Positions 40,929-54,194 of a stretch of DNA of 64,000 nt are shown piece by piece (position 1 is the first letter of the stretch; every line of letters starts with the position of its first letter). The DNA comes from Climacium dendroides. Its lineage: Eukaryota; Streptophyta; Bryopsida; Hypnales; Climaciaceae. The notes under the pieces were generated by a model, which searched no databases, was not told the origin of the DNA, and was given only the letters and a program-made list of their open reading frames with translations. The stretch lies in assembly GCA_950106755.1 (NCBI GenBank), contig OX467085.1, positions 434,001 through 498,000 of the forward strand, in the 5' to 3' direction. Position numbers and translations under genes: made by a program.

Positions 40929-43900
40929 GACACCAAACCAATAAATTATATCGATTTGACGTGGAAGCATGTCCGAAAACATAACACACAAGTTGCAAAC
41001 CTTCAAAATAATTAGGATTCATAGAAAAATGAAGTTTAAGAGAACCCTATTGATTCCCCACAGTTCTTCAATTGATCTTGTTTTAAAATAAAAGACTCTA
41101 GAAATCATGTTGGATTTGATAGACACCAAACCAATAAATTATATCGATTTGACGTGGAAGCATGTCTGAAAACATAACACACAAGTTGCAAACCTTCAAA
41201 ATAATTAGGATTCATAGAAAAATGAAGTTTAAGAGAACCCTGTTGATTCCCCACACTTCTTCAATTGAACTTCTTTTAAAAAAAAGACTCTAGAAATCAT
41301 GTTGGATTTGATAGACACCAAACCAATAAATTATATCGATTTGACGTGGAACCATGTCCGAAAACATAACACACAAGTTGCAAACCTTCAAAATAATTAG
41401 GATTCATAGAGAAATGAAGTTTAAAAGAACCCTGTTGATTCCCCACACTTCTTCAATTGATCTTGCTTTAAAAAAAAGACTCTAGAAATCATGTTGGATT
41501 TGATAGACACCAAACCAATAAATTATATCGATTTGACGTGGAAGCATGTCCGAAAACATAACACACAAGTTGCAAACCTTCAAAATAATTAGGATTCATA
41601 GAAAAATGACGTTTAAGAGAACCCTATTGATTCCCCACACTTCTTCAATTGAACTTCTTTTAAAAAAAAGACTCTAGAAATCATGTTGGATTTGGTAGAC
41701 ACCAAACCAATAAATTATATCGATTTGACGTGGAAGCATGTCCGAAAACATAACACACAAGTTGCAAACCTTCAAAATAATTAGGATTCATAGAAAAATG
41801 ACGTTTAAGAGAACCCTGTTGATTCCCCACACTTCTTCAATTGAACTTGTTTTAAAAAAAAGACTCTAGAAATCATGTTGGATTTGATAGACACCAAACC
41901 AATAAATTATATCGATTTGACGTGGAACCATGTCCGAAAACATAACACACAAGTTGCAAACCTTCAAAATAATTAGGATTCATAGAGAATTGAAGTTTAA
42001 AAGAACCCTGTTGATTCCCCACACTTCTTCAATTGATCTTGGTTACAAAAAAAGACTCTAGAAATCATGTTGGATTTGATAGACACCAAACCAATAAATT
42101 ATATCGATTTGACGTGGAAGCATGTCCGAAAACATAACACACAAGTTGCAAACCTTCAAAATAATTAGGATTCATAGAAAAATGACGTTTAAGAGAACCC
42201 TGTTGATTCCCCACACTTCTTCAATTGAACTTGTTTTAAAAAAAAGACTCTAGAAATCATGTTGGATTTGATAGACACCAAACCAATAAATTATATCGAT
42301 TTGACGTGGAAGCATGTCCGAAAACATAACACACAAGTTGAAAACCTTCAAAATAACTAGGATTCATAGAAAAATGAAGTTTAAGAGAACCCTATTGCTT
42401 CCCGACACTTCTTCAATTGAACTTGTTTTAAAAAAAAGACTCTAGAAATCATGTTGGATTTGATAGACACCAAACCAATAAATTATATCGATTTGACGTG
42501 GAAGCATGTCCGAAAACATAACACACAAGTTGAAAACCTTCAAAATAACTAGGATTCATAGAAAAATGAAGTTTAAGAGAACCCTATTGATTCCCCACAG
42601 TTCTTCAATTGAACTTGTTTCAAAAAAAAGACTCTAGAAATCATGTTGGATTTGATAGACACCAAACCAATAAATTATATCGATTTGACGTGGAACCATG
42701 TCCGAAAACATAACACACAAGTTGAAAACCTTCAAAATAACTAGGATTCATAGAAAAATGAAGTTTAAGAGAACCCTGTTGATTCCCCACACTTCTTCAA
42801 TTGAACTTGTTTTAAAAAAAAGACTCTAGAAATCATGTTGGATTTGATAGACACCAAACCAATAAATTATATCGATTTGACGTGGAAGCATGTCCGAAAA
42901 CATAACACACAAGTTGAAAACCTTCAAAATAATTAGGATTCATAGAAAAATGACGTTTAAGAGAACCCTGTTGATTCCCCACACTTCTTCAATTGAACTT
43001 GTTTTAAAAAAAAGACTCTAGAAATCATGTTGGATTTGATAGACACCAAACCAATAAATTATATCGATTTGACGTGGAAGCATGTCCGAAAACATAACAC
43101 ACAAGTTGAAAACCTTCAAAATAACTAGGATTCATAGAAAAATGAAGTTTAAGAGAACCCTATTGATTCCCCACAGTTCTTCAATTGAACTTGTTTGAAA
43201 ATAAAAGACTCGAGAAATCATGTTGGATTTGATAGACACCAAACCAATAAATTATATCGATTTGACGTGGAAGCATGTCCGAAAACATAACACACAAGTT
43301 GAAAACCTTCAAAGTAATTAGGATTCATAGAAAAATGACGTTTAAGAAAACCCTGTTGATTCCCCACACTTCTTCAATTGAACTTGTTTTAAAAAAAAGA
43401 CTCTAGAAATCATGTTGGATTTGATAGACACCAAACCAATAAATTATATCGATTTGACGTGGAAGCATGTCCGAAAACATAACACACAAGTTGCAAACCT
43501 TCAAAATAACTAGGATTCCTAGAAAAATGAAGTTTAAGAGAACCCTATTGATTCCCCACAGTTCTTCAATTGAACTTGTTTGAAAATAAAAGACTCTAGA
43601 AATCATGTTGGATTTGATAGACACCAAACCAATAAATTATATCGATTTGACGTGGAAGCATGTCCGAAAACATAACACACAAGTTGAAAACCTTCAAAAT
43701 AATTAGGATTCATAGAGAAATGACGTTTAAGAGAACCCTGTTGATTCCCCACACTTCTTCAATTGAACTTGTTTTAAAAAAAAGGCTCTAGAAATCATGT
43801 TGGATTTGATAGACACCAAACCAATAAATTATATCGATTTGACGTGGAAGCATGTCCGAAAACATAACACACAAGTTTAAAACCTTCAAAATAATTAGGA

Positions 43901-46312
43901 TTCATAGAGAAATGAAGTTTAAAAGAACCCTGTTGATTCCCCACACTTCTTCAATTGATCTTGCTTTAAAAAAAAGACTCTAGAAATCATGTTGGATTTG
44001 ATAGACACCAAACCAATAAATTATATCGATTTGACGTGGAAGCATGTCCGAAAACATAACACACAAGTTGAAAACCTTCAAAATAATTAGGATTCATAGA
44101 GAAATGACGTTTAAGAGAACCCTGTTGATTCCCCACACTTCTTCAATTGAACTTGTTTTAAAAAAAAGACTCTAGAAATCATGTTGGATTTGATAGACAC
44201 CAAACCAATAAATTATATCGATTTGACGTGGAAGCATGTCCGAAAACATAACACACAAGTTGAAAACCTTCAAAATAACTAGGATTCATAGAAAAATGAA
44301 GTTTAAGAAAACCCTGTTGATTCCCCACACTTCTTCAATTGAACTTGTTTGAAAATAAAAGACTCTAGAAATCATGTTGGATTTGATAGACACCAAACCA
44401 ATAAATTATATCGATTTGACGTGGAAGCATGTCCGAAAACATAACACACAAGTTGCAAACCTTCAAAGTAATTAGGATTCATAGAAAAATGACGTTTAAG
44501 AAAACCCTGTTGATTCCCCACACTTCTTCAATTGAACTTGTTTTAAAAAAAAGACTCTAGAAATCATGTTGGATTTGATAGACACCAAACCAATAAATTA
44601 TATCGATTTGACGTGGAAGCATGTCCGAAAACATAACACACAAGTTGAAAACCTTCAAAATAACTAGGATTCATAGAAAAATGAAGTTTAAGAGAACCCT
44701 ATTGATTCCCCACAGTTCTTCAATTGAACTTGTTTGAAAATAAAAGACTCTAGAAATCATGTTGGATTTGATAGACACCAAACCAATAAATTATATCGAT
44801 TTGACGTGGAAGCATGTCCGAAAACATAACACACAAGTTGAAAACCTTCAAAATAATTAGGATTCATAGAGAAATGACGTTTAAGAGAACCCTGTTGATT
44901 CCCCACACTTCTTCAATTGAACTTGTTTTAAAAAAAAGACTCTAGAAATCATGTTGGATTTGATAGACACCAAACCAATAAATTATATCGATTTGACGTG
45001 GAAGCATGTCCGAAAACATAACACACAAGTTGCAAACCTTCAAAATAATTAGGATTCATAGAGAATTGAAGTTTAAAAGAACCCTGTTGATTCCCCACAC
45101 TTCTTCAATTGATCTTGCTTTCAAAAAAAGACTCTAGAAATCATGTTGGATTTGATAGACACCAAACCAATAAATTATATCGATTTGACGTGGAAGCTTG
45201 TCCGAAAACATAACACACAAGTTGAAAACCTTCAAAATAACTAGGATTCATAGAAAAATGAAGTTTAAGAAAACCCTATTGCTTCCCCACACTTCTTCAA
45301 TTGAACTTGTTTTAAAATAAAGACTCTAGAAATCATGTTGGATTTGATAGACACCAAACCAATAAATTATATCGATTTGACGTGGAAGCATGTCCGAAAA
45401 CATAACACACAAGTTGAAAACCTTCAAAATAATTAGGATTCATAGAAAAATGAAGTTTAAGGGAACCCTATTGATTCCCCACAGTTCTTCAATTGAACTT
45501 GTTTTAAAATAAAAGACTCTAGAAATCATGTTGGATTTGATAGACACCAAACCAATAAATTATATCGATTTGACGTGGAACCATGTCCGAAAACATAACA
45601 CACAAGTTGAAAACCTTCAAAATAACTAGGATTCATAGAAAAATGAAGTTTAAGAGAACCCTATTGATTCCCCACAGTTCTTCAATTGAACTTGTTTCAA
45701 AAAAAAGACTCTAGAAATCATGTTGGATTTGATAGACACCAAACCAATAAATTATATCGATTTGACGTGGAAGCATGTCCGAAAACATAACACACAAGTT
45801 GCAAACCTTCAAAATAACTAGGATTCCTAGAAAAATGAAGTTTAAGAGAACCCTATTGATTCCCCACAGTTCTTCAATTGAACTTGTTTGAAAATAAAAG
45901 ACTCTAGAAATCATGTTGGATTTGATAGACACCAAACCAATAAATTATATCGATTTGACGTGGAAGCATGTCCGAAAACATAACACACAAGTTGAAAACC
46001 TTCAAAATAATTAGGATTCATAGAAAAATGACGTTTAAGAGAACCCTGTTGATTCCCCACACTTCTTCAATTGAACTTGTTTTAAGAAAAAGACTCTAGA
46101 AATCATGTTGGATTTGATAGACACCAAACCAATAAATTATATCGATTTGACGTGGAAGCATGTCCGAAAACATAACACACAAGTTGAAAACCTTCAAAAT
46201 AACTAGGATTCATAGAAAAATGAAGTTTAAGAGAACCCTATTGCTTCCCCACACTTCTTCAATTGAACTTCTTTTAAAAAAAAGACTCTAGAAATCATGT
46301 TGGATTTGATAG
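40929..46312 (+). repeat. Mixed satellite zone with several private variants
   Basis: Twenty-eight monomers with no dominant HOR. Private changes include 'catgtctgaaa' near 41161, 'ggttacaaaa' near 42040, CTCGAG at 43209-43214 in place of the usual CTCTAG, AAGCTT at 45194-45199, and 'ggattcctag' near 43512 and 45830. The 'caaagtaatt' variant (site 79 G), common in the right-hand part, first appears near 43313 and again near 44465. 'tttaagaaaacc' occurs near 43343, 44306, 44500 and 45265. The monomers at 43428 and 45736 appear to be copies of each other, 12 monomers (2308 bp) apart, but their neighbours differ. Confidence 0.8.
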
Positions 46313-49300
46313 ACACCAAACCAATAAATTATATCGATTTGATGTGGAAACATGTCCGAAAACATAACACACAAGTTGCAAACCTTCAAAATAATTAGGA
46401 TTCATAGAAAAATGAAGTTTAAGAGAACCCTATTGATTCCCCACAGTTCTTCAATTGAACTTGTTTTAAAATAAAAGACTCTAGAAATCATGTTGGATTT
46501 GATAGACACCAAACCAATAAATTATATCGATTTGACGTGGAAGCATGTCCGAAAACATAACACACAAGTTGCAAAACCTTCAAAGTAATTAGGATTCATA
46601 GAAAAATGAAGTTTAAGAGAACCCTATTGATTCCCCATAGTTCTTCAATTGAACTTGTTTTAAAAAAAAGACTCTAGAAATCATGTTGGATTTGATAGAC
46701 ACCAAACCAATAAATTATATCGATTTGACGTGGAAGCATGTCCGAAAACATAACACACAAGTTGCAAACCTTCAAAATAATTAGGATTCATAGAAAAATG
46801 AAGTTTAAGAGAACCCTATTGCTTCCCCACACTTCTTCAATTGAACTTGTTTTAAAATAAAGACTCTAGAAATCATGTTGGATTTGATAGACACCAAACC
46901 AATAAATTATATCGATTTGACGTGGAAGCATGTCCGAAAACATAACACACAAGTTGGAAACCTTCAAAATAACTAGGATTCATAGAAAAATGAAGTTTAA
47001 GAGAACCCTATTGCTTCCCCACACTTCTTCAATTGAACTTGTTTTAAAATAAAGACTCTAGAAATCATGTTGGATTTGATAGACACCAAACCAATAAATT
47101 ATATCGATTTGACGTGGAAGCATGTCCGAAAACATAACACACAAGTTGAAAACCTTCAAAATAACTAGGATTCATAGAAAAATGAAGTTTAAGAGAACCC
47201 TATTGCTTCCCCACACTTCTTCAATTGAACTTCTTTTAAAAAAAAGACTCTAGAAATCATGTTGGATTTGATAGACACCAAACCAATAAATTATATCGAT
47301 TTGACGTGGAAGCATGTCCGAAAATATAACACACAAGTTGAAAACCTTCAAAATAATTAGGATTCATAGAAAAATGAAGTTTAAGGGAACCCTATTGATT
47401 CCCCACAGTTCTTCAATTGAACTTGTTTTAAAATAAAAGACTCTAGAAATCATGTTGGATTTGATAGACACCAAACCAATAAATTATATCGATTTGACGT
47501 GGAAGCATGTCCGAAAACATAACACACAAGTTGCAAACCTTCAAAATAACTAGGATTCATAGAAAAATGAAGTTTAAGAGAACCCTATTGATTCCCCACA
47601 CTTCTTCAATTGAACTTCTTTTAAAAAAAAGACTCTAGAAATCATGTTGGATTTGATAGACACCAAACCAATAAATTATATCGATTTGACGTGGAAGCAT
47701 GTCCGAAAACATAACACACAAGTTGAAAACCTTCAAAATAACTAGGATTCATAGAAAAATGAAGTTTAAAAGAACCCTATTCATTCCTCACAGTTCTTCA
47801 ATTGAACTTGTTTTAAAAAAAAGACTCTAGAAATCATGTTGGATTTGATAGACACCAAACCAATAAATTATATCGATTTGACGTGGAAGCATGTCCGAAA
47901 ACATAACACACAAGTTGCAAACCTTCAAAATAATTAGGATTCATAGAAAAATGAAGTTTAAGAGAACCCTGTTGATTCCCCACACTTCTTCAATTGAACT
48001 TGTTTTCAAAAAAAGACTCTAGAAATCATGTTGGATTTGATAGACACCAAACCAATAAATTATATCGATTTGACGTGGAAGCATGTCCGAAAACATAACA
48101 CACAAGTTGAAAACCTTCAAAATAATTAGGATTCATAGAAAAATGAAGTTTAAGAGAACCCTATTGCTTCCCCACACTTCTTCAATTGATCTTGCTTTCA
48201 AAAAAAGACTCTAGAAATCATGTTGGATTTGGTAGACACCAAACCAATAAATTATATCGATTTGACGTGGAAGCATGTCCGAAAACATAACACACAAGTT
48301 GAAAACCTTCAAAATAATTAGAATTCATAGAAAAATGACGTTTAAGAGAACCCTGTTGATTCCCCACACTTCTTCAATTGAACTTGTTTTAAGAAAAAGA
48401 CTCTAGAAATCATGTTGGATTTGATAGACACCAAACCAATAAATTATATCGATTTGACGTGGAAGCATGTCCGAAAACATAACACACAAGTTGAAAACCT
48501 TCAAAATAATTAGGATTCATAGAAAAATGAAGTTTAAGGGAACCCTATTGATTCCCCACAGTTCTTCAATTGAACTTGTTTTAAAATAAAAGACTCTAGA
48601 AATCATGTTGGATTTGATAGACACCAAACCAATAAATTATATCGATTTGACGTGGAAGCATGTCCGAAAACATAACACACAAGTTGAAAACCTTCAAAAT
48701 AACTAGGATTCATAGAAAAATGAAGTTTAAGAGAACCCTATTGCTTCCCCACACTTCTTCAATTGAACTTGTTTTAAAAAAAAGACTCTAGAAATCATGT
48801 TGGATTTGATAGACACCAAACCAATAAATTATATCGATTTGATGTGGAAACATGTCCGAAAACATAACACACAAGTTGCAAACCTTCAAAATAATTAGGA
48901 TTCATAGAAAAATGAAGTTTAAGAGAACCCTATTGATTCCCCACAGTTCTTCAATTGAACTTGTTTTAAAATAAAAGACTCTAGAAATCATGTTGGATTT
49001 GATAGACACCAAACCAATAAATTATATCGATTTGACGTGGAAGCATGTCCGAAAACATAACACACAAGTTGCAAACCTTCAAAGTAATTAGGATTCATAG
49101 AAAAATGAAGTTTAAGAGAACCCTATTGATTCCCCATAGTTCTTCAATTGAACTTGTTTTAAAAAAAAGACTCTAGAAATCATGTTGGATTTGATAGACA
49201 CCAAACCAATAAATTATATCGATTTGACGTGGAAGCATGTCCGAAAACATAACACACAAGTTGCAAACCTTCAAAATAATTAGGATTCATAGAAAAATGA

Positions 49301-49966
49301 AGTTTAAGAGAACCCTATTGCTTCCCCACACTTCTTCAATTGAACTTGTTTTAAAATAAAGACTCTAGAAATCATGTTGGATTTGATAGACACCAAACCA
49401 ATAAATTATATCGATTTGACGTGGAAGCATGTCCGAAAACATAACACACAAGTTGGAAACCTTCAAAATCATTAGGATTCATAGAAAAATGAAGTTTAAG
49501 AGAACCCTATTGCTTCCCCACACTTCTTCAATTGAACTTGTTTTAAAATAAAGACTCTAGAAATCATGTTGGATTTGATAGACACCAAACCAATAAATTA
49601 TATCGATTTGACGTGGAAGCATGTCCGAAAACATAACACACAAGTTGCAAACCTTCAAAATAACTAGGATTCATAGAAAAATGAAGTTTAAGAGAACCCT
49701 ATTGCTTCCCCACACTTCTTCAATTGAACTTCTTTTAAAAAAAAGACTCTAGAAATCATGTTGGATTTGATAGACACCAAACCAATAAATTATATCGATT
49801 TGACGTGGAAGCATGTCCGAAAATATAACACACAAGTTGAAAACCTTCAAAATAATTAGGATTCATAGAAAAATGAAGTTTAAGGGAACCCTATTGATTC
49901 CCCACAGTTCTTCAATTGAACTTGTTTTAAAATAAAAGACTCTAGAAATCATGTTGGATTTGATAG
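46313..49966 (+). repeat. 13-monomer spacing (2500 bp) carrying the right-arm cassette
   Basis: The monomers from 46313 to 47467 recur at 48813-49966. The order is 'gatgtggaaacatg'; 'caaagtaatt' with 'ccccatag'; 'ttgcttcccc' with 'ttttaaaataaag'; 'aagttggaaacc'; a 'cttctttt' monomer; and 'gaaaatataac' with 'taagggaacc'. The offset is 2500 bp for the first monomer and 2499 bp afterwards, because the copy at 46506 has one extra A in 'gttgcaaaacc' near 46570. Check pairs are 'ccatag' near 46635 and 49134, and 'gaaaatataac' near 47320 and 49819. The intervening monomers 47468-48812 include a 'ttcattcctc' monomer and GAATTC at 48321-48326. Confidence 0.9.
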
Positions 49967-50350
49967 ACACCAAACCAATAAATTATATCGATTTGACGTG
50001 GAAGCATGTCCGAAAACATAACACACAAGTTGAAAACCTTCAAAATAACTAGGATTCATAGAAAAATGAAGTTTAAGAGAACCCTATTGATTCCCCACAC
50101 TTCTTCAATTGAACTTGTTTTAAGAAAAAGAGTCTAGAAATCATGTTGGATTTGATAGACACCAAACCAATAAATTATATCGATTTGATGTGGAAACATG
50201 TCCGAAAACATAACACACAAGTTGAAAACCTTCAAAATAACTAGGATTCATAGAAAAATGAAGTTTAAGAGAACCCTATTGCTTCCCCACACTTCTTCAA
50301 TTGAACTTCTTTTAAAAAAAAGACTCTAGAAATCATGTTGGATTTGATAG
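49967..50350 (+). repeat. Two monomers between the 13-mer and 6-mer blocks
   Basis: The monomer at 49967 has 'ttaagaaaaagagtc', where the first C of the near-invariant 'gactctag' has become G, a change I saw nowhere else. The monomer at 50159 carries 'gatgtggaaacatg' together with 'aactagg' and 'cttctttt', a combination that recurs at 59963. Confidence 0.75.
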
Positions 50351-53300
50351 ACACCAAACCAATAAATTATATCGATTTGACGTGGAAGCATGTCCGAAAA
50401 TATAACACACAAGTTGAAAACCTTCAAAATAATTAGGATTCATAGAAAAATGAAGTTTAAGGGAACCCTATTGATTCCCCACAGTTCTTCAATTGAACTT
50501 GTTTTAAAATAAAAGACTCTAGAAATCATGTTGGATTTGATAGACACCAAACCAATAAATTATATCGATTTGACGTGGAAGCATGTCCGAAAACATAACA
50601 CACAAGTTGAAAACCTTCAAAATAACTAGGATTCATAGAAAAATGAAGTTTAAGAGAACCCTATTGATTCCCCACACTTCTTCAATTGAACTTCTTTTAA
50701 AAAAAAGACTCTAGAAATCATGTTGGATTTGATAGACACCAAACCAATAAATTATATCGATTTGACGTGGAAGCATGTCCGAAAACATAACACACAAGTT
50801 GAAAACCTTCAAAATAACTAGGATTCATAGAAAAATGAAGTTTAAAAGAACCCTATTCATTCCTCACAGTTCTTCAATTGAACTTGTTTTAAAAAAAAGA
50901 CTCTAGAAATCATGTTGGATTTGATAGACACCAAACCAATAAATTATATCGATTTGACGTGGAAGCATGTCCGAAAACATAACACACAAGTTGCAAACCT
51001 TCAAAATAATTAGGATTCATAGAAAAATGAAGTTTAAGAGAACCCTGTTGATTCCCCACACTTCTTCAATTGAACTTGTTTTAAAAAAAAGACTCTAGAA
51101 ATCATGTTGGATTTGATAGACACCAAAGCAATAAATTATATCGATTTGACGTGGAAGCATGTCCGAAAACATAACACACAAGTTGAAAACCTTCAAAATA
51201 ATTAGGATTCATAGAGAAATGAAGTTTAAAAGAACCCTGTTGATTCCCCACACTTCTTCAATTGATCTTGCTTTCAAAAAAAGACTCTAGAAATCATGTT
51301 GGATTTGATAGACACCAAACCAATAAATTATATCGATTTGACGTGGAAGCATGTCCGAAAACATAACACACAAGTTGCAAACCTTCAAAATCATTAGGAT
51401 TCATAGAAAAATGAAGTTTAAGAGAACCCTGTTGATTCCCCACACTTCTTCAATTGAACTTGTTTTAAAAAAAAGACTCTAGAAATCATGTTGGATTTGA
51501 TAGACACCAAACCAATAAATTATATCGATTTGACGTGGAAGCATGTCCGAAAACATAACACACAAGTTGAAAACCTTCAAAATAATTAGGATTCATAGAA
51601 AAATGAAGTTTAAGGGAACCCTATTGATTCCCCACAGTTCTTCAATTGAACTTGTTTTAAAATAAAAGACTCTAGAAATCATGTTGGATTTGATAGACAC
51701 CAAACCAATAAATTATATCGATTTGACGTGGAAGCATGTCCGAAAACATAACACACAAGTTGAAAACCTTCAAAATAACTAGGATTCATAGAAAAATGAA
51801 GTTTAAGAGAACCCTATTGATTCCCCACACTTCTTCAATTGAACTTCTTTTAAAAAAAAGACTCTAGAAATCATGTTGGATTTGATAGACACCAAACCAA
51901 TAAATTATATCGATTTGACGTGGAAGCATGTCCGAAAACATAACACACAAGTTGAAAACCTTCAAAATAACTAGGATTCATAGAAAAATGAAGTTTAAAA
52001 GAACCCTATTCATTCCTCACAGTTCTTCAATTGAACTTGTTTTAAAAAAAAGACTCTAGAAATCATGTTGGATTTGATAGACACCAAACCAATAAATTAT
52101 ATCGATTTGACGTGGAAGCATGTCCGAAAACATAACACACAAGTTGCAAACCTTCAAAATAATTAGGATTCATAGAAAAATGAAGTTTAAGAGAACCCTG
52201 TTGATTCCCCACACTTCTTCAATTGAACTTGTTTTAAAAAAAAGACTCTAGAAATCATGTTGGATTTGATAGACACCAAAGCAATAAATTATATCGATTT
52301 GACGTGGAAGCATGTCCGAAAACATAACACACAAGTTGAAAACCTTCAAAATAATTAGGATTCATAGAGAAATGAAGTTTAAAAGAACCCTGTTGATTCC
52401 CCACACTTCTTCAATTGATCTTGCTTTCAAAAAAAGACTCTAGAAATCATGTTGGATTTGATAGACACCAAACCAATAAATTATATCGATTTTACATGGA
52501 AGCATGTCCGAAAACATAACACACAAGTTGCAAACCTTCAAAATCATTAGGATTCATAGAAAAATGAAGTTTAAGAGAACCCTGTTGATTCCCCACACTT
52601 CTTCAATTGAACTTGTTTTAAAAAAAAGACTCTAGAAATCATGTTGGATTTGATAGACACCAAACCAATAAATTATATCGATTTGACGTGGAAGCATGTC
52701 CGAAAACATAACACACAAGTTGAAAACCTTCAAAATAATTAGGATTCATAGAAAAATGAAGTTTAAGGGAACCCTATTGATTCCCCACAGTTCTTCAATT
52801 GAACTTGTTTTAAAATAAAAGACTCTAGAAATCATGTTGGATTTGATAGACACCAAACCAATAAATTATATCGATTTGACGTGGAAGCATGTCCGAAAAC
52901 ATAACACACAAGTTGAAAACCTTCAAAATAACTAGGATTCATAGAAAAATGAAGTTTAAGAGAACCCTATTGCTTCCCCACACTTCTTCAATTGAACTTG
53001 TTTTAAAAAAAAGACTCTAGAAATCATGTTGGATTTGATAGACACCAAACCAATAAATTATATCGATTTGACGTGGAAGCATGTCCGAAAACATAACACA
53101 CAAGTTGAAAACCTTCAAAATAACTAGGATTCATAGAAAAATGAAGTTTAAAAGAACCCTATTCATTCCTCACAGTTCTTCAATTGAACTTGTTTTAAAA
53201 AAAAGACTCTAGAAATCATGTTGGATTTGATAGACACCAAACCAATAAATTATATCGATTTGACGTGGAAGCATGTCCGAAAACATAACACACAAGTTGC

Positions 53301-54194
53301 AAACCTTCAAAATAATTAGGATTCATAGAAAAATGAAGTTTAAGAGAACCCTGTTGATTCCCCACACTTCTTCAATTGAACTTGTTTTAAAAAAAAGACT
53401 CTAGAAATCATGTTGGATTTGATAGACACCAAACCAATAAATTATATCGATTTGACGTGGAAGCATGTCCGAAAACATAACACACAAGTTGAAAACCTTC
53501 AAAATAATTAGGATTCATAGAGAAATGAAGTTTAAAAGAACCCTGTTGATTCCCCACACTTCTTCAATTGATCTTGCTTTCAAAAAAAGACTCTAGAAAT
53601 CATGTTGGATTTGATAGACACCAAACCAATAAATTATATCGATTTGACGTGGAAGCATGTCCGAAAACATAACACACAAGTTGCAAACCTTCAAAATCAT
53701 TAGGATTCATAGAAAAATGAAGTTTAAGAGAACCCTGTTGATTCCCCACACTTCTTCAATTGAACTTGTTTTAAAAAAAAGACTCTAGAAATCATGTTGG
53801 ATTTGATAGACACCAAACCAATAAATTATATCGATTTGACGTGGAAGCATGTCCGAAAACATAACACACAAGTTGAAAACCTTCAAAATAATTAGGATTC
53901 ATAGAAAAATGAAGTTTAAGGGAACCCTATTGATTCCCCACAGTTCTTCAATTGAACTTGTTTTAAAATAAAAGACTCTAGAAATCATGTTGGATTTGAT
54001 AGACACCAAACCAATAAATTATATCGATTTGACGTGGAAGCATGTCCGAAAACATAACACACAAGTTGAAAACCTTCAAAATAACTAGGATTCATAGAAA
54101 AATGAAGTTTAAGAGAACCCTATTGCTTCCCCACACTTCTTCAATTGAACTTGTTTTAAAAAAAAGACTCTAGAAATCATGTTGGATTTGATAG
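50351..54194 (+). repeat. 6-monomer HOR of 1153 bp, 3.3 copies
   Basis: Copies start at 50351, 51504 and 52657, and a partial fourth starts at 53810; each step is exactly 1153 bp. Member order is a 193-bp 'taagggaacc' monomer, then 'cttctttt' or 'cttgtttta', then 'ttcattcctcacag', then 'gttgcaaac' with 'ccctgttg', then 'tttaaaagaac' with 'gatcttgctttc', then 'aaaatcattagg' (site 81 C). The marker 'tcattcctca' sits at 50857, 52010 and 53163. Copies 1 and 2 have 'acaccaaagc' in the fifth member, while copy 3 has 'acaccaaacc'. Copy 2 alone has 'gattttacatgg' near 52490. Copy 3 has 'ttgcttcccc' in its second member where copies 1 and 2 have 'ttgattcccc'. This is the clearest HOR in the right half. 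Confidence 0.95.

Noticed and set aside
43403..43627. Minus-strand open reading frame of 74 codons
   Set aside because: It is a chance frame inside the satellite. The usual 'ggattcatag' gives a TGA stop in this minus-strand frame; here 'ggattcctag' changes that stop to GGA. The frame spans little more than one monomer, reads the same repeat twice in different phases because this monomer is 193 bp, and is closed in almost every other copy.
45711..45935. Second minus-strand frame of 74 codons with the same predicted peptide
   Set aside because: It has the same cause: the monomer at 45736 carries the same 'ggattcctag' change as the one at 43428, 2308 bp away. The repeated peptide reflects a copied monomer, not a conserved protein. 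I saw no promoter, start context or neighbouring gene.
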